Assembly: GCA_014191855.1 (NCBI GenBank)
Contig: BJHF01000006.1
Span: 41,685 to 105,684 of the forward strand
DNA: 64,000 nucleotides
Origin: Deltaproteobacteria bacterium
GTDB taxonomy: Bacteria; Myxococcota_A; UBA796; SXON01
Direction: 5' to 3'
This document shows, piece by piece, positions 25,730 to 35,144 of the stretch. The first letter of the stretch is position 1. Each line of letters begins with the position of its first letter. The notes beneath the pieces were generated by a model. That model searched no databases. It was given only the letters and a program-made list of their open reading frames with translations, and had not been told where the DNA came from. A program made the position numbers and the translations under genes.

Positions 25730-27223
25730 GTGACCGATGCCCTGCCCATGCTGTTCCTCGTCGCGTTCGCGCTCGCCGGTACCTCGGCGGCTTCCTTCGC
25801 CACCGATGCCGGTGACTGGGATGGCGGCACCGTGACCGGCGGCGCGTTGGTTCTCGTGGACGACGCGGCCACCCTCGATGTCGGAGCGGTAACGAGCTTC
25901 GAATTCACCGCGCGGATGCGGCTGGCAAGCGGCGAGGCGTTCCGGGCCGAGTTGAGCAACGCGTGTGTGTTACGCGCTGACTACAGCGTCGAACAAGACG
26001 TGAGCTTCAACACCGAATCTGTGCCGTTCGGCGTCGAGGAGCTGGAGCTACTCCCCGATGCGGGCTTCGTCCTCGCGCCCGGCACCTCCACCCCCGAAGG
26101 CGCGGGCGTGAGCGACCCGGATGTCGTGTATTTCTCGGGAAAATGGTGGATGTTCTACACCGCCACCAGCTCGGTCGGTGGAACCGAGGTTCACGCGGCC
26201 ACATCCTACGACCTTGAGAGCTGGACCCGCTTCACCAGTGTTGCCCTCGCGGGGGGAAGCCAGCCCGCCGCAGTGGTGGACGGCACCGAATTGGTCTTGT
26301 ACTACGCGCAGTCTGGTTCCATTTACCGGACCACATCCAGCGACGGCACGACGTTTGCGTTCCCCTCCGTTGCGTTGGCCCCCGGCCCCGGCTTCGACGC
26401 CACCGGCCTCGGCCACCCGAGCGTGCTCCTCGATGATGGAGCCTGGCGGCTGTTCTACGGCGTGCCGGCCACGGGCGCGACGGGCTCCGCTACGAGCAGC
26501 GACGGCCTGAGCTTCACCCGCGACGCCGAGCTGAGCACCGACGACAGCCGCCTCGGCGCGCTCGACGTCGCCGACGATGTATTCGGCCTCGAAGGTGTGT
26601 ACACGATGCTCGACGCCGTCGGCTTCGCCCGGGCCGGCGACGACGCCGCGTTCGCCGACGACAGCGCCGATCTGCTGCCGGTCCTCGGCATCAACGACGC
26701 CGCGTGGTCCGATGGCGGCTTCGGCACGAGCGCCCTGGTGCGGAACGAGGGCGAGCTGACCCTGTTCGTCGACGCGGTGGACGCGGGCGCTCGCGGGATC
26801 GCCCGGGTGGCAACGGCGCCTTCGCCCGGCACGTGGGGCACCCTCTCCATCACCTGGGATGGCACCACGGCCACCGCGAGCTGGAACGGCGGTCCCGCGC
26901 TCACGTGCCCGATGGCCGACTTTGAAGCGCTCGTCATGGGCGCGGAAGGCCAGGTGGAGATCGACGAAGCCGAGATCACCTATGTGGCGGTTCAAGGCGG
27001 GGACACGGCGACGCTGGACACCGCTGACACCGGTGACAGCGCCGCGGCTACGGATTCCGGCGACACGGCGGCTCCGGACACCGCCGACACGGGCGTCGGG
27101 TTCAACGCGGGTGAGTGGATGGGCGAACCGGGCGGTTGCGGGTGCGATTCTTCGGGTGGTGCCGGCATGGCGGCCTCGGTGAGCGCCGCGCTCCTCCTGT
27201 TGCGTGCGGCGAGGCGCAAATGA
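25730..27223 (+). CDS. Secreted five-bladed beta-propeller protein with MYXO-CTERM-like tail
   Basis: 497 residues from GTG 25730 (an ATG at 25748 is an alternative). MLFLVAFALAGTSAAS is the signal. Residues about 110-350 contain repeats like DPDVVYFSGKWWMFYTATSS, DGTELVLYYAQ and GHPSVLLDDGAWRLFYGV, typical of GH43/GH32-type five-bladed propellers, though catalytic carboxylates cannot be assigned with certainty. A Thr/Asp-rich linker follows (residues about 425-465). The tail GGCGCDSSGGAGM, hydrophobic stretch, then RAARRK is the MYXO-CTERM type of sorting signal. The stop overlaps the next start (ATGA), so it opens a coupled surface-protein operon. Confidence 0.85.
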   Translation: MTDALPMLFLVAFALAGTSAASFATDAGDWDGGTVTGGALVLVDDAATLDVGAVTSFEFTARMRLASGEAFRAELSNACVLRADYSVEQDVSFNTESVPFGVEELELLPDAGFVLAPGTSTPEGAGVSDPDVVYFSGKWWMFYTATSSVGGTEVHAATSYDLESWTRFTSVALAGGSQPAAVVDGTELVLYYAQSGSIYRTTSSDGTTFAFPSVALAPGPGFDATGLGHPSVLLDDGAWRLFYGVPATGATGSATSSDGLSFTRDAELSTDDSRLGALDVADDVFGLEGVYTMLDAVGFARAGDDAAFADDSADLLPVLGINDAAWSDGGFGTSALVRNEGELTLFVDAVDAGARGIARVATAPSPGTWGTLSITWDGTTATASWNGGPALTCPMADFEALVMGAEGQVEIDEAEITYVAVQGGDTATLDTADTGDSAAATDSGDTAAPDTADTGVGFNAGEWMGEPGGCGCDSSGGAGMAASVSAALLLLRAARRK

Positions 27224-30200
27224 TCCTGCTCTGGCTGGCACGCGCCGCGAGCGCTGCAACTCTCGAAGTCGGCACGGACTACGCCACGATCCAGGACGCG
27301 ATCGACGCAGCCGGCGACGGCGACGTGGTTCACGTTCCAGCGGGCACCTGGGCCGAGGCCGTCGATTTTGGCAACCTGTCGATCACCCTGCGTGGCGACG
27401 GCGCGGGGGCGACCATCCTCTCGCCGTCGACGGCGGATGACGTGGTCACGATGTCCAGCGGGCGTATCGCTCAGTTGGAGGAGCTCACGCTCGCGCCGGC
27501 CGGCGGGACGGGGATCCGCCTCGAACGCGGCCAGCTTGGCGTCGAGAACGTGAACATCGACACGGGCGGCAGCAGCACGGCCCGGGGCGGTGGAATCTAC
27601 GTAGACGGCGGCCAGCTCGAGCTCGTCGGCGTCGTGTTCACCGCCTCAACGGCCGCGTACGGCGGGCACCTGTACGTCACCGGCGGCGGCGAAGTCACAG
27701 GTTCCGACGTGGAGTTCTCGGGTGGCTCGGCGAGCAACGGCGGCGCCATCTACGCCGACGACGGCAGCGCCCTGTTGTTCACCAACGTGCTCGCCTCCGG
27801 CCCCTGGGCCAGCGGCGACGGCGGGTTCGCCTACCTCGATGGCGCCGACTTCACCGCCACCGACCTCGTTCTTGACACCCCCACCGGGCGGAACACCGCG
27901 GGGGTCGGCTTCTACGTGACCGGTCACGGCACGCTCACCCTCGATGCTTCCACTCTCTCCGGCGCTGAGGCCACCGGTCGATCCGGCGGTTATGCAGGCG
28001 GCGCAATCTGGCTTGGCGACGGCTCGTCCGCCCAGATCGACGCATCCACGTTCTCCGGAAACGTGGCGTACAGTGGCGGCGCGGTGTTCCTTCAGGACGC
28101 CGCGTCGGCCACCCTTCGCGATGTGCGCTTCGAGGACAACGCGGGCGATACCTACGGCGGCGCGATTCATGCGAGCGATGGCGCCGAAGTGGACTGCGAC
28201 GGCTGCATCTTCACCTCGAACGCGGCCGAGTCTGGCGGCGCCCTGTACGTCGCCACCGGTTCCTTGTTCTCAGACGTAGACGGCACCTGGACCGACAACG
28301 AAGCGAGCGGCAGCGGCGGCGCAATCGCGATGGCCGGCAGCGCCGAGCTCTCCCTGGACGCCAGCATCTTCTCCGGGAACGGCGCCGACTCCGACGGCGG
28401 CGCGCTCTACGGCGCAGGCGATATCGAAGCCGCGGACGTGAGCTTCACGAACAACGTCGCGCGGGCGGGCGACGGCGGCGCGATCGGCGGCGACGCCGAC
28501 CTGGAATTGGACGGCGGTACGTTCGATGGCAACGAAGCGCGGCTCGGAAATGGCGGCGCGATCGGCATCGAGGGGGAAGCTCAGCTTCACAGTGCCCGCT
28601 TCACCGACAACGACGCGAACGACTCGGGCGGTGCGGTGTGGTCTGAAGGTTCTTCCCTGGAGATCTGGGAGGGGACGTTCTTCCGCAACACGGCCGGCGC
28701 GTCGGGCGGCGGAGTTTGTGCCAGCGGCGTCGGCGACGTTTCGCTCACGCGCTCCTACCTGCACGGAAACGCGGCGAAGAACGGCGGCGCGGTCGCGCTG
28801 GTGGACGTGAGCGTGGCCGGCACGCTGAGCAACCTACGTGTGTCTGACAACGTCGTCAGCCAGGATGGCGGCGGCGTTTGGCTGAGCGGAAGCGTCGAGA
28901 TCGAGGTGGTGAACAACACCTTCGCGGGCAACGACGGTGCCCGGAACGGCGGACACATCTACACGACGGCGGCGCTCTCGTTTGTCGACAACATCCTGCT
29001 GAGCGCGGTGGACGGCGGTGGCGCCTACGGAACCTCGGCCACCACCGACCGCTTCTACAACCTCGCCTGGGACAACTCGGGCGGCGACTGGGTGGGTTGG
29101 AGCGATCCGACGGGCACCAGCGGGAACGTGGAGGTTGATCCCGAGCTTGAGGCCTACACGGCCGATGGCGACGAGACCAACGACAGCCTCTTCCTGAGCG
29201 TGGGAAGCCCGGCGATCGACGCGGGGAGTCCGGCGATCTTCGACGTGGATGGCACGCGCGCCGACATCGGCGCGTTCGGCGGTCCCGACGCCGACGTGGC
29301 CGACGGCGACGGCGACGGCTTCTACGACAACGTGGACTGCGACGACAACGACGAGTCCATCAACTCGGCCCAGACCGACGTGCCCTATGACGGGTTGGAC
29401 CAGGACTGTTCGGGCGCGGACCTCACCGATGTAGACGGCGACGGCGCCGACGCGCAGCTCGCGGGCGGCTCGGATTGCGACGACGACGACGCAGCCGTGC
29501 ATCCTGGCGCGCCCGAGGTGTGGTACGACGGCGTGGACCAGGATTGTTCCGGCGGCAGCGACTACGATAAAGACGGCGACCACCACAACGCCAGCTTCGA
29601 GGCGGATGGCGACGACTGCAACGACGAGAACCTCACCATCCACGGGGGGGCCATCGAGGTGTGGTACGACGGGGTGGACCAGGATTGTGACGGGCGCAAC
29701 GACTTCGACCGCGACAAGGATGGCTTCATCAGCCAGGACTACAGCGGCAGCGATTGCGACGACTACAACGCCGGTCGGCACCCGGGGAACACCGAGATCC
29801 CGTACAACGACGTGGACGAGGATTGCGACGACACCGACCTCATCGACGTGGACGGAGACGGCTGGGTGGCCGAGGAAGCCGGCGGCACGGACTGCAATGA
29901 CGCCCAGGTCACGGTGTATCCGGGGGCCGCCGAGGACCCGACGGATGGCTTCGACACCGATTGCGACGGCTTCTCCGAGTGGGATCGTGACGGCGACGGC
30001 TACGACGCGGTTGAATATGGCGGCGGCGATTGTGAGGACTTCGACGCCGCGATCAATCCGATGGCCACCGAGCAGTGGTACGACGGCACGGATCAGGATT
30101 GTGACGGTCGCGACGACGACCAGGACGCAGACGGCTGGCTTGTTGCGGACGACTGCGACGACCAGAACCCGGGCACCCACCCCGGCGCGACCGAGCGCTG

Positions 30201-30711
30201 GGACGGCGTGGACAACGATTGCGACGGCTACTCTGAGCTCGACGACCGCGACAACGACGGCCTCTCCGACCTCCAGGAGTGGATGATCGGCAGTGATCCC
30301 CAAGACCCCGACACCGACGGCGATACGATGATCGACGGCGAGGAGTTCGTTTCCGGCCCCGATCGCGACGGCGACTTCATCCCCGATTGTATCGACACCG
30401 ACGACGACAACGACGGGATCGCGAGCCGCACCGAGATGACCGTGGACGTGGATGGCGACGGCGCGGCGAACGTGGACGTCGACGACGACGGCGCGAACAA
30501 CGCTCGCGACGACGACAGCGACGCCGATGGCGGCTCCGACCTCGACGAAGGCCAACAAGACAGCGACTACGACGGCGTCGGCGACTGGGTGGACTACCAG
30601 GGCGATCTGGTGGGCGGCGGCTGCGGCACGGCCTGGGCCGGCGCGCTGCTCCCGGGGTTGACCCTCGCCTTCTGGCGCCGCCGCACGCTCGCTCGGAGGA
30701 CCCGCGCATGA
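27220..30711 (+). CDS. Giant secreted beta-helix protein with MopE-type metal-binding repeats and MYXO-CTERM-like tail
   Basis: 1163 residues from ATG 27220. MILLWLARAASA is a short signal. Residues about 15-690 form a right-handed beta-helix with many GGAIYADDGS / SGGAVFLQD turns, like polymorphic outer-membrane or pectate-lyase-like proteins. From about 700 to 1010 there are at least six MopE-type units of the form DCDDDDAAVHPGAPEVWYDG-VDQDCSG, rich in Asp and Cys, which in MopE-like proteins bind metal. Calcium-binding DxDxDGxxD repeats follow. The tail GGGCGTAWAGALLPG...WRRR resembles MYXO-CTERM. It probably sits on the cell surface. It overlaps the genes on both sides by four bases. Confidence 0.88.
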   Translation: MILLWLARAASAATLEVGTDYATIQDAIDAAGDGDVVHVPAGTWAEAVDFGNLSITLRGDGAGATILSPSTADDVVTMSSGRIAQLEELTLAPAGGTGIRLERGQLGVENVNIDTGGSSTARGGGIYVDGGQLELVGVVFTASTAAYGGHLYVTGGGEVTGSDVEFSGGSASNGGAIYADDGSALLFTNVLASGPWASGDGGFAYLDGADFTATDLVLDTPTGRNTAGVGFYVTGHGTLTLDASTLSGAEATGRSGGYAGGAIWLGDGSSAQIDASTFSGNVAYSGGAVFLQDAASATLRDVRFEDNAGDTYGGAIHASDGAEVDCDGCIFTSNAAESGGALYVATGSLFSDVDGTWTDNEASGSGGAIAMAGSAELSLDASIFSGNGADSDGGALYGAGDIEAADVSFTNNVARAGDGGAIGGDADLELDGGTFDGNEARLGNGGAIGIEGEAQLHSARFTDNDANDSGGAVWSEGSSLEIWEGTFFRNTAGASGGGVCASGVGDVSLTRSYLHGNAAKNGGAVALVDVSVAGTLSNLRVSDNVVSQDGGGVWLSGSVEIEVVNNTFAGNDGARNGGHIYTTAALSFVDNILLSAVDGGGAYGTSATTDRFYNLAWDNSGGDWVGWSDPTGTSGNVEVDPELEAYTADGDETNDSLFLSVGSPAIDAGSPAIFDVDGTRADIGAFGGPDADVADGDGDGFYDNVDCDDNDESINSAQTDVPYDGLDQDCSGADLTDVDGDGADAQLAGGSDCDDDDAAVHPGAPEVWYDGVDQDCSGGSDYDKDGDHHNASFEADGDDCNDENLTIHGGAIEVWYDGVDQDCDGRNDFDRDKDGFISQDYSGSDCDDYNAGRHPGNTEIPYNDVDEDCDDTDLIDVDGDGWVAEEAGGTDCNDAQVTVYPGAAEDPTDGFDTDCDGFSEWDRDGDGYDAVEYGGGDCEDFDAAINPMATEQWYDGTDQDCDGRDDDQDADGWLVADDCDDQNPGTHPGATERWDGVDNDCDGYSELDDRDNDGLSDLQEWMIGSDPQDPDTDGDTMIDGEEFVSGPDRDGDFIPDCIDTDDDNDGIASRTEMTVDVDGDGAANVDVDDDGANNARDDDSDADGGSDLDEGQQDSDYDGVGDWVDYQGDLVGGGCGTAWAGALLPGLTLAFWRRRTLARRTRA

Positions 30712-32174
30712 TGCTCCTCCTCGTTTCGTCGGCCCTCGCGCTCGACGCCCACGGTTTTGAGCTGCTTGGCACCTCGGGCGACCCGTTCGCGTTCACCCGC
30801 ATCGGCACCGCCAAGGCTGGCCGCTCTGGCAGTTGGGACGCGCTCATCGGCTTCGACTACGCCGATACTCCGCTCGCCGAGAGCTTCCCGTGGGGCCGGG
30901 AAGCGGTCATCGACTCCCTGGGAACGGTGTTTGTCGGCGGCGGCTACAGCTTCGGCGGCTTGCGCTTCGATGGTGCGTTGCCGTTCCACGCCTTCGGTGA
31001 GGACGCGACCGGCAGCTTCACCACCAGCGGCGACGCCCGCCTCGGGGTGCTCGTGCCCGCGCTCAAGGAAAAGGGCCTGGTCCCAGCCGTTGCGTTGCAG
31101 GCGAACCTCTGGCTCCCCACCGGCGACGAAACGCACCACGTCGGGAGCATCGGGCCACGGGCGAGCGCCGCCGCGATCGTCGAGAAGGATCTTGGGAGCG
31201 TCGGCCTCGTTGCGATGTTGGGCGCGGAAGTCGGCTACCCCGAGGATGAACGCAACGTGTTCGCGGGGATCGGGCCGATGGTGGCGTTGGGCGGGCACTA
31301 TCGCATCAGCGACGCGGCGAGCACCGCACTCGAGATCACGTCACAGTCCGACATGGGGCTCGGCACCTGGCCGGTGGAAGCGACGCTCAGCGGGAAGTAC
31401 CGTTTGCCCGCAGGGGCCTGGGCCTCCGTCGGCGGCAGCGCGGGCCTGAGCGAGGGCGTCGGCGCCGCGAGCTGGCGCGCCTTCTTTACCGTGGGTTGGA
31501 CCTACACGAAGCCCGAGCCCGCGCCGCCGCCCCCCGCCATCGATCCGCGCCTCGACACCGATGGGGACAGCATCCCCGACGTGAAAGACAAGTGCGACGA
31601 CATGGCCGAGACCTACGACGGCTTCACCGACGAAGACGGCTGCCCCGAGTTCGATGGCGATACCGATGGCGTGCCCTTCGAACGCGACGTCTGCCCGCGC
31701 GACCCCATCCATCCGGAGCAGGACCCGCGCTACTCCGACGGGTGCCCGAAGGTCGCGGAGTTCGCCGGGGATCGCATCGTCATCACGGAGGCCATCTTCT
31801 TCGCCGAGGGCCGCGCCGAGCTGATGCCGAGCGCCACCCCGGTGCTCGAAGCCGTGCTTGGCGTCGTGGCCCAGCACCCCGAGATCCCGTATTTCCTCGT
31901 GGAAGGGCACACCAACACCAACGGCTCCGACACCTTCAACCTGCGCTTGTCCGACGCCCGCGCCTTCGCGGTCATGTCCTGGCTCGGCGACCACGGAGTC
32001 CCCCGCGACCGCATGCTGAGCAAGGGCTTCGGCGAGTCGCGCCCGCTCGTGCCGGTGGAGGAGCCCGACGCGGAAGCCGTGAATCGCCGAGTGGAATTCC
32101 GCGTGCTGAAGGTCGAGGACATCCCGCGCGACGCGCGCAGGTTGGCGGTGCCGTCGGATGTGGGGGGGAGGTAG
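30708..32174 (+). CDS. OmpA-family outer-membrane protein with thrombospondin-type calcium repeats
   Basis: 488 residues from ATG 30708, with CGGAGGA seven bases upstream. MMLLLVSSALA is the signal. Residues about 15-280 are a Gly/aromatic-rich barrel-like region. DTDGDSIPDVKDKCDDM and DGDTDGVPFERDVCP are thrombospondin-type-3 calcium repeats. The C-terminal OmpA domain (residues about 355-475) reads IFFAEGRAELMPSA, VEGHTNTNGSDTFNLRLSDARA and GFGESRPL, the peptidoglycan-binding pattern. It likely links the outer membrane to the wall and closes the coupled propeller/beta-helix operon, perhaps as its export or anchoring partner (inference). Confidence 0.9.
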   Translation: MMLLLVSSALALDAHGFELLGTSGDPFAFTRIGTAKAGRSGSWDALIGFDYADTPLAESFPWGREAVIDSLGTVFVGGGYSFGGLRFDGALPFHAFGEDATGSFTTSGDARLGVLVPALKEKGLVPAVALQANLWLPTGDETHHVGSIGPRASAAAIVEKDLGSVGLVAMLGAEVGYPEDERNVFAGIGPMVALGGHYRISDAASTALEITSQSDMGLGTWPVEATLSGKYRLPAGAWASVGGSAGLSEGVGAASWRAFFTVGWTYTKPEPAPPPPAIDPRLDTDGDSIPDVKDKCDDMAETYDGFTDEDGCPEFDGDTDGVPFERDVCPRDPIHPEQDPRYSDGCPKVAEFAGDRIVITEAIFFAEGRAELMPSATPVLEAVLGVVAQHPEIPYFLVEGHTNTNGSDTFNLRLSDARAFAVMSWLGDHGVPRDRMLSKGFGESRPLVPVEEPDAEAVNRRVEFRVLKVEDIPRDARRLAVPSDVGGR

Positions 32175-32411
32175 TCGGTAGGGGTGAGGACGATCGTTGG
32201 ATCGTTGCGAGGGTCGGGCGCGGCGGCGGTGCTCGCTTGCGCCGAAGTCGAGTTCCCTTCGTTGGCCGCGACGAAAAGTCGAGTCGGCCTGTTCGACCGT
32301 TCGGGACGTCGCGGCGGTAAACGGCCCCCTCGCCGACGGTGCGACGGAGCCTCCGCCACGGACAAAAGCTGATTTTGAACGACGAAGGCCGCGCTATTTC
32401 TGCTTACGACG
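32175..32411. other. Gene-free leader region
   Basis: No gene is seen between the OmpA stop and the structured element at 32412. Short inverted pieces such as CGAC/GTCG around 32268 occur but are weak. This stretch is the likely place for the promoter of the lipoprotein at 32522; no clear -35/-10 pair stands out. Confidence 0.4.
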
Positions 32412-32460
32412 CCAAACAGGTCGGCTCGACCCCGCGGTGCGGCTGTTTGGGTGGGGTCGA
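32412..32460 (+). promoter_or_regulatory. Two interleaved perfect inverted repeats upstream of a lipoprotein gene
   Basis: Arm 1 is CCAAACAG (32412-32419) pairing with CTGTTTGG (32443-32450). Arm 2 is TCGACCCC (32426-32433) pairing with GGGGTCGA (32453-32460). The order 1-2-1'-2' means the stems either form an H-type pseudoknot or compete. The last linker is only two bases, which makes a full pseudoknot strained and alternative hairpins more likely. The element lies 60-110 bases before the ATG at 32522. Confidence 0.5.
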
Positions 32461-32521
32461 CTCTGGGGGAGGGTGTTCACCCCTCGGCGCCGTTGATAGG
32501 CCCTCGCCGTCCGGAGCCCGC

Positions 32522-33658
32522 ATGAACCCCCGCACCCTCCTCGTCGGCACCCTCGCCCTGGTGAGCGTTTTCGCCTGCACAGGCGGCAACGCGCCGACGC
32601 CGGTGTCGCAGCCCGAAGCCGTAGCCGACCCTGCGGCGCCCCCCGCACCCGCGCCCGCGCCCGAGGCCGCGGTGGAGGAATTCGGCTACGAAGACCCCAT
32701 CAATTTCCTGCACCTCACGGGTTCGGCGACGGCCTGCAAGGTAGAGTTCGCGGTGCTGGAGCGGGGCGCGGTGACGGTGAAACACCTCGTGGCGGAGCTG
32801 CCGTTCGGGTGCGCCGACGTGATGGCGGAGGTGGATGTGACGGGGCAGTCCTTGGCGTTTGTGGATGTAAAGACGAGCCATCCGGTCGTTCTGGTTCAGA
32901 ACGGCGCGGGGAGCCTCATCACGCTGCCGGAAGGCGCGCGGGCGGAGGGCGCCGTGTTCGATGGCCCGTCGCTGGTCGTCCTGAGCGAGCCAGACGTGGC
33001 GCTGCGTGAGGAGCAGGGGGAGGAGTCCACGATCTACCGGACCACGGTGGATGGGAAGGAGTACGAGGTGGATTCGCCGCAGGGTTTTGTGCAGACCTGC
33101 GCCACCCACCGCGCTCCCGCTTGGGCGCGGGACAGCTTTGAGCTCTTGGCGCTCGGGGAAGGCTCCGGCCCGCCCTTCTGCCGCAACTTTGGCGCTGCGG
33201 TACAAACGCTGGCCCACGGCCGAACGCTCACGGAGGGCGACCGAGGCGGTTTTGGCACCTTCTACGAGCCTGTTGACCCTGCGGCCGAGCCATCGGGCAC
33301 GATCATGGCGCTGGCCTCGGAGCCGCCGCCTGCGCGGCGGTGGATCTGGGGCTCACCGGTTCAGGATCTGGAAGGACAAACGCCGACGGGCCCGCTCACG
33401 GTGTTTGTCAGCGGGGCGGCGGGCTGGTCGTCAGCCGTGGTTCCCGACTCCACATCCCCAGCGATCTCGCCCCCGTTCGTGTGCGGAAACAAAGGCATGA
33501 TCCTGTCGATGTCCGACAAAGATGCCGCCAGCCACGCCCGCGTGATCTGGTCGTCGGAGTTCTGCCCGATCCCCTGGCCGTCGGACCTGAAGACGCCCCC
33601 GGTCTGGAAGGGCGTTGCGCCGGTGGCGGCGCCCAGTCCGAGTGAGGGACTGAAATAG
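32522..33658 (+). CDS. Lipoprotein of unknown function
   Basis: 378 residues from ATG 32522, with GGAG ten bases upstream. MNPRTLLVGTLALVSVFAC is a standard-length lipoprotein signal with an arginine in its n-region. A Pro/Ala/Glu-rich linker (residues 25-52) precedes a soluble domain of about 320 residues with eight or so cysteines (SATACKVEF, LPFGCADV, VQTCATH, PPFCRNFG, PPFVCGNKG, SSEFCPIPW), which may form disulfides in the periplasm or outside. No family is recognised. It may be regulated through the structured leader at 32412. Confidence 0.72.
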   Translation: MNPRTLLVGTLALVSVFACTGGNAPTPVSQPEAVADPAAPPAPAPAPEAAVEEFGYEDPINFLHLTGSATACKVEFAVLERGAVTVKHLVAELPFGCADVMAEVDVTGQSLAFVDVKTSHPVVLVQNGAGSLITLPEGARAEGAVFDGPSLVVLSEPDVALREEQGEESTIYRTTVDGKEYEVDSPQGFVQTCATHRAPAWARDSFELLALGEGSGPPFCRNFGAAVQTLAHGRTLTEGDRGGFGTFYEPVDPAAEPSGTIMALASEPPPARRWIWGSPVQDLEGQTPTGPLTVFVSGAAGWSSAVVPDSTSPAISPPFVCGNKGMILSMSDKDAASHARVIWSSEFCPIPWPSDLKTPPVWKGVAPVAAPSPSEGLK

Positions 33659-33664
33659 CCAAGG

Positions 33665-33715
33665 GCGATGCTCGGTTCCTCGTCTCATGGCCGAGCCGAC
33701 TTCGCTGAGCATCGC
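33665..33715. repeat. REP-like palindrome (GCGATGCTC...GAGCATCGC)
   Basis: A 51-bp inverted repeat between two convergent genes. Ends GCGATGCTC and GAGCATCGC are perfect complements, and an internal CTCGGTT / GCCGAG partial stem strengthens it. The 3' arm is preceded by CTTCGCTG as in the copy at 23859. Here it could also serve as a bidirectional transcript end. Confidence 0.65.
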
Positions 33716-33728
33716 GGCGCCGCGGCAG

Positions 33729-34232
33729 CTACCGGTACAGCCAAACGAAGCGATCGCCGTCCTGCTGCTCGCCGTAGCGGCGCAGGCCGCAGCGCTCGAG
33801 TACGCGCTGGGAAGCGAGGTTCGCCGGGTCAACCCGCCCGAGGATGCGGGCATCTGGTAGGCGGCGGCGCGCGTCGTCCAGCACCGCGAGCGCCGCCTCG
33901 GTGGCGAAGCCGCGGCCCCGCTCGTCGGTGTGGAAGCGGTACCCGCGGTAGGAGGTGAAGCCGGCGTCCTCGCCTCCGGCATCGCGTCGTAAGCCACACC
34001 ACCCAAGAAACCGGAGGTCGTCGCGGTGAACGACGGCGAGCCGGCCTATGCCCAGCGCGTATTGCGGTAGGATTCGATCGCGGAGAACGACCGCGGCGGC
34101 CGCCTCATCGAGGGGACCATCCCCGGTGAACCGCAGTACGAGCGGATCGGCGTTGAGGCGAACCAGCTCGCTGACATCCGAGGCGTCCATGGGGCGCAGG
34201 ATCAGGCGTTCGGTGAGGAGCGTAGGGGTCAC
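33729..34232 (-). CDS. GNAT-family N-acetyltransferase (RimJ/RimL-like)
   Basis: About 167 residues from GTG 34232; an upstream in-frame extension is Cys/Arg-rich and unlikely. LLTERLILRPMDASDVSEL is the usual opening of the RimJ/RimL type. The acetyl-CoA loop is HTDERGRGFATEAALAVLDDAR, and VDPANLASQRVLERCGLRR is motif B. The protein would acetylate an amino group, possibly of a protein or small molecule. It stands alone and is convergent with the lipoprotein gene. Confidence 0.9.
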   Translation of the reverse strand: MTPTLLTERLILRPMDASDVSELVRLNADPLVLRFTGDGPLDEAAAAVVLRDRILPQYALGIGRLAVVHRDDLRFLGWCGLRRDAGGEDAGFTSYRGYRFHTDERGRGFATEAALAVLDDARRRLPDARILGRVDPANLASQRVLERCGLRRYGEQQDGDRFVWLYR

Positions 34233-34322
34233 GGCGTGGGAAGGGTATTCCGTTCGTACGCCGCGATGGTGGGCGCAGCATGCGCGGCCTCGACACGTGG
34301 CCTGCACCATCGCCCTGACCGC

Positions 34323-35144
34323 CTACCCCCCCATCGCCGCCCGCACCGCCAAAACCCGTCGCAACAGCCGCTCCAGCTCGGGCAGGCGGACCATGTTCGC
34401 GCCGTCGCTGGGGGAGCTCTCCGGATCGTCGTGAACCTCGGCGAACAACGCATCGATCCCCACGGCGGCCGCCGCGCGTGCGAGGTGGGGCACGAAGCGA
34501 CGGTCGCCGCCGGAGGTGTCGCCGAGCCCGCCGGGGGCCTGGACGCTATGGGTCGCGTCAAAGCACACGGGAACGCCGAGATCGCGCATTTGAACGAGGC
34601 TGCGCAGGTCTACGACGAGGTCGTGGTAGCCGAAGCTCGTGCCGCGCTCGGTCAGCATCACGCCGCCCGCTGTGGCGAGCTTGCTCACGACGCCGCGCAT
34701 CTGATCGGGAGCCATGAACTGCCCCTTTTTGACGTTGACGGGCCGCCCAGTGGCGGCGCACGCGAGCAGCAGGTCTGTTTGCCGGCACAGGAACGCGGGC
34801 ACCTGGAGCAGGTCCGCCACGGAGGCCACCTCGGCGGCCTGATCGGGCAGGTGCACGTCTGTCGTGATCGGCACGCCCAGCCGCGACTTCAGCCGCGCCA
34901 ACTGTCCCAGCCCTGCGCTCACCCCGGGGCCACGCTGGCCGTGCGCCGAGGTGCGGTTGGCCTTGTCAAAACTCGCCTTGAACACCCAGTTCACGCCGAC
35001 CCGCTCGCACACTTCCGCGATGCCCTCCGCGATCCGCAGTGTCGTGTCCTCGGCTTCGAGAACGCACGGCCCGAGCACAAAGAAGAAGTCTTCTCCGACG
35101 GTCCACGAGCCCAGGGCGAAGCTGGCGGGCGCGGTGTACGTCAC
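34323..35144 (-). CDS. kdsA: 3-deoxy-8-phosphooctulonate synthase
   Basis: 273 residues from GTG 35144, which overlaps the kdsD stop by four bases. The enzyme joins phosphoenolpyruvate and arabinose 5-phosphate to make Kdo 8-phosphate for LPS. Motifs: [67 protein letters not shown] and [13 protein letters not shown]. The cysteine in GPCVLE sits where metal-dependent members have their metal ligand (metal-independent ones have Asn), so this is probably the metal-requiring class. Coupling with kdsD places two consecutive Kdo steps in one operon. Confidence 0.96.
   Translation of the reverse strand: MTYTAPASFALGSWTVGEDFFFVLGPCVLEAEDTTLRIAEGIAEVCERVGVNWVFKASFDKANRTSAHGQRGPGVSAGLGQLARLKSRLGVPITTDVHLPDQAAEVASVADLLQVPAFLCRQTDLLLACAATGRPVNVKKGQFMAPDQMRGVVSKLATAGGVMLTERGTSFGYHDLVVDLRSLVQMRDLGVPVCFDATHSVQAPGGLGDTSGGDRRFVPHLARAAAAVGIDALFAEVHDDPESSPSDGANMVRLPELERLLRRVLAVRAAMGG

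Noticed and set aside
28834..30558. 574-codon Val/Ile-rich frame on the minus strand within the beta-helix/MopE gene
   Set aside because: Mirror frame of Asp codons (GAC/GAT read as GTC/ATC); no membrane-protein logic despite the hydrophobic look.
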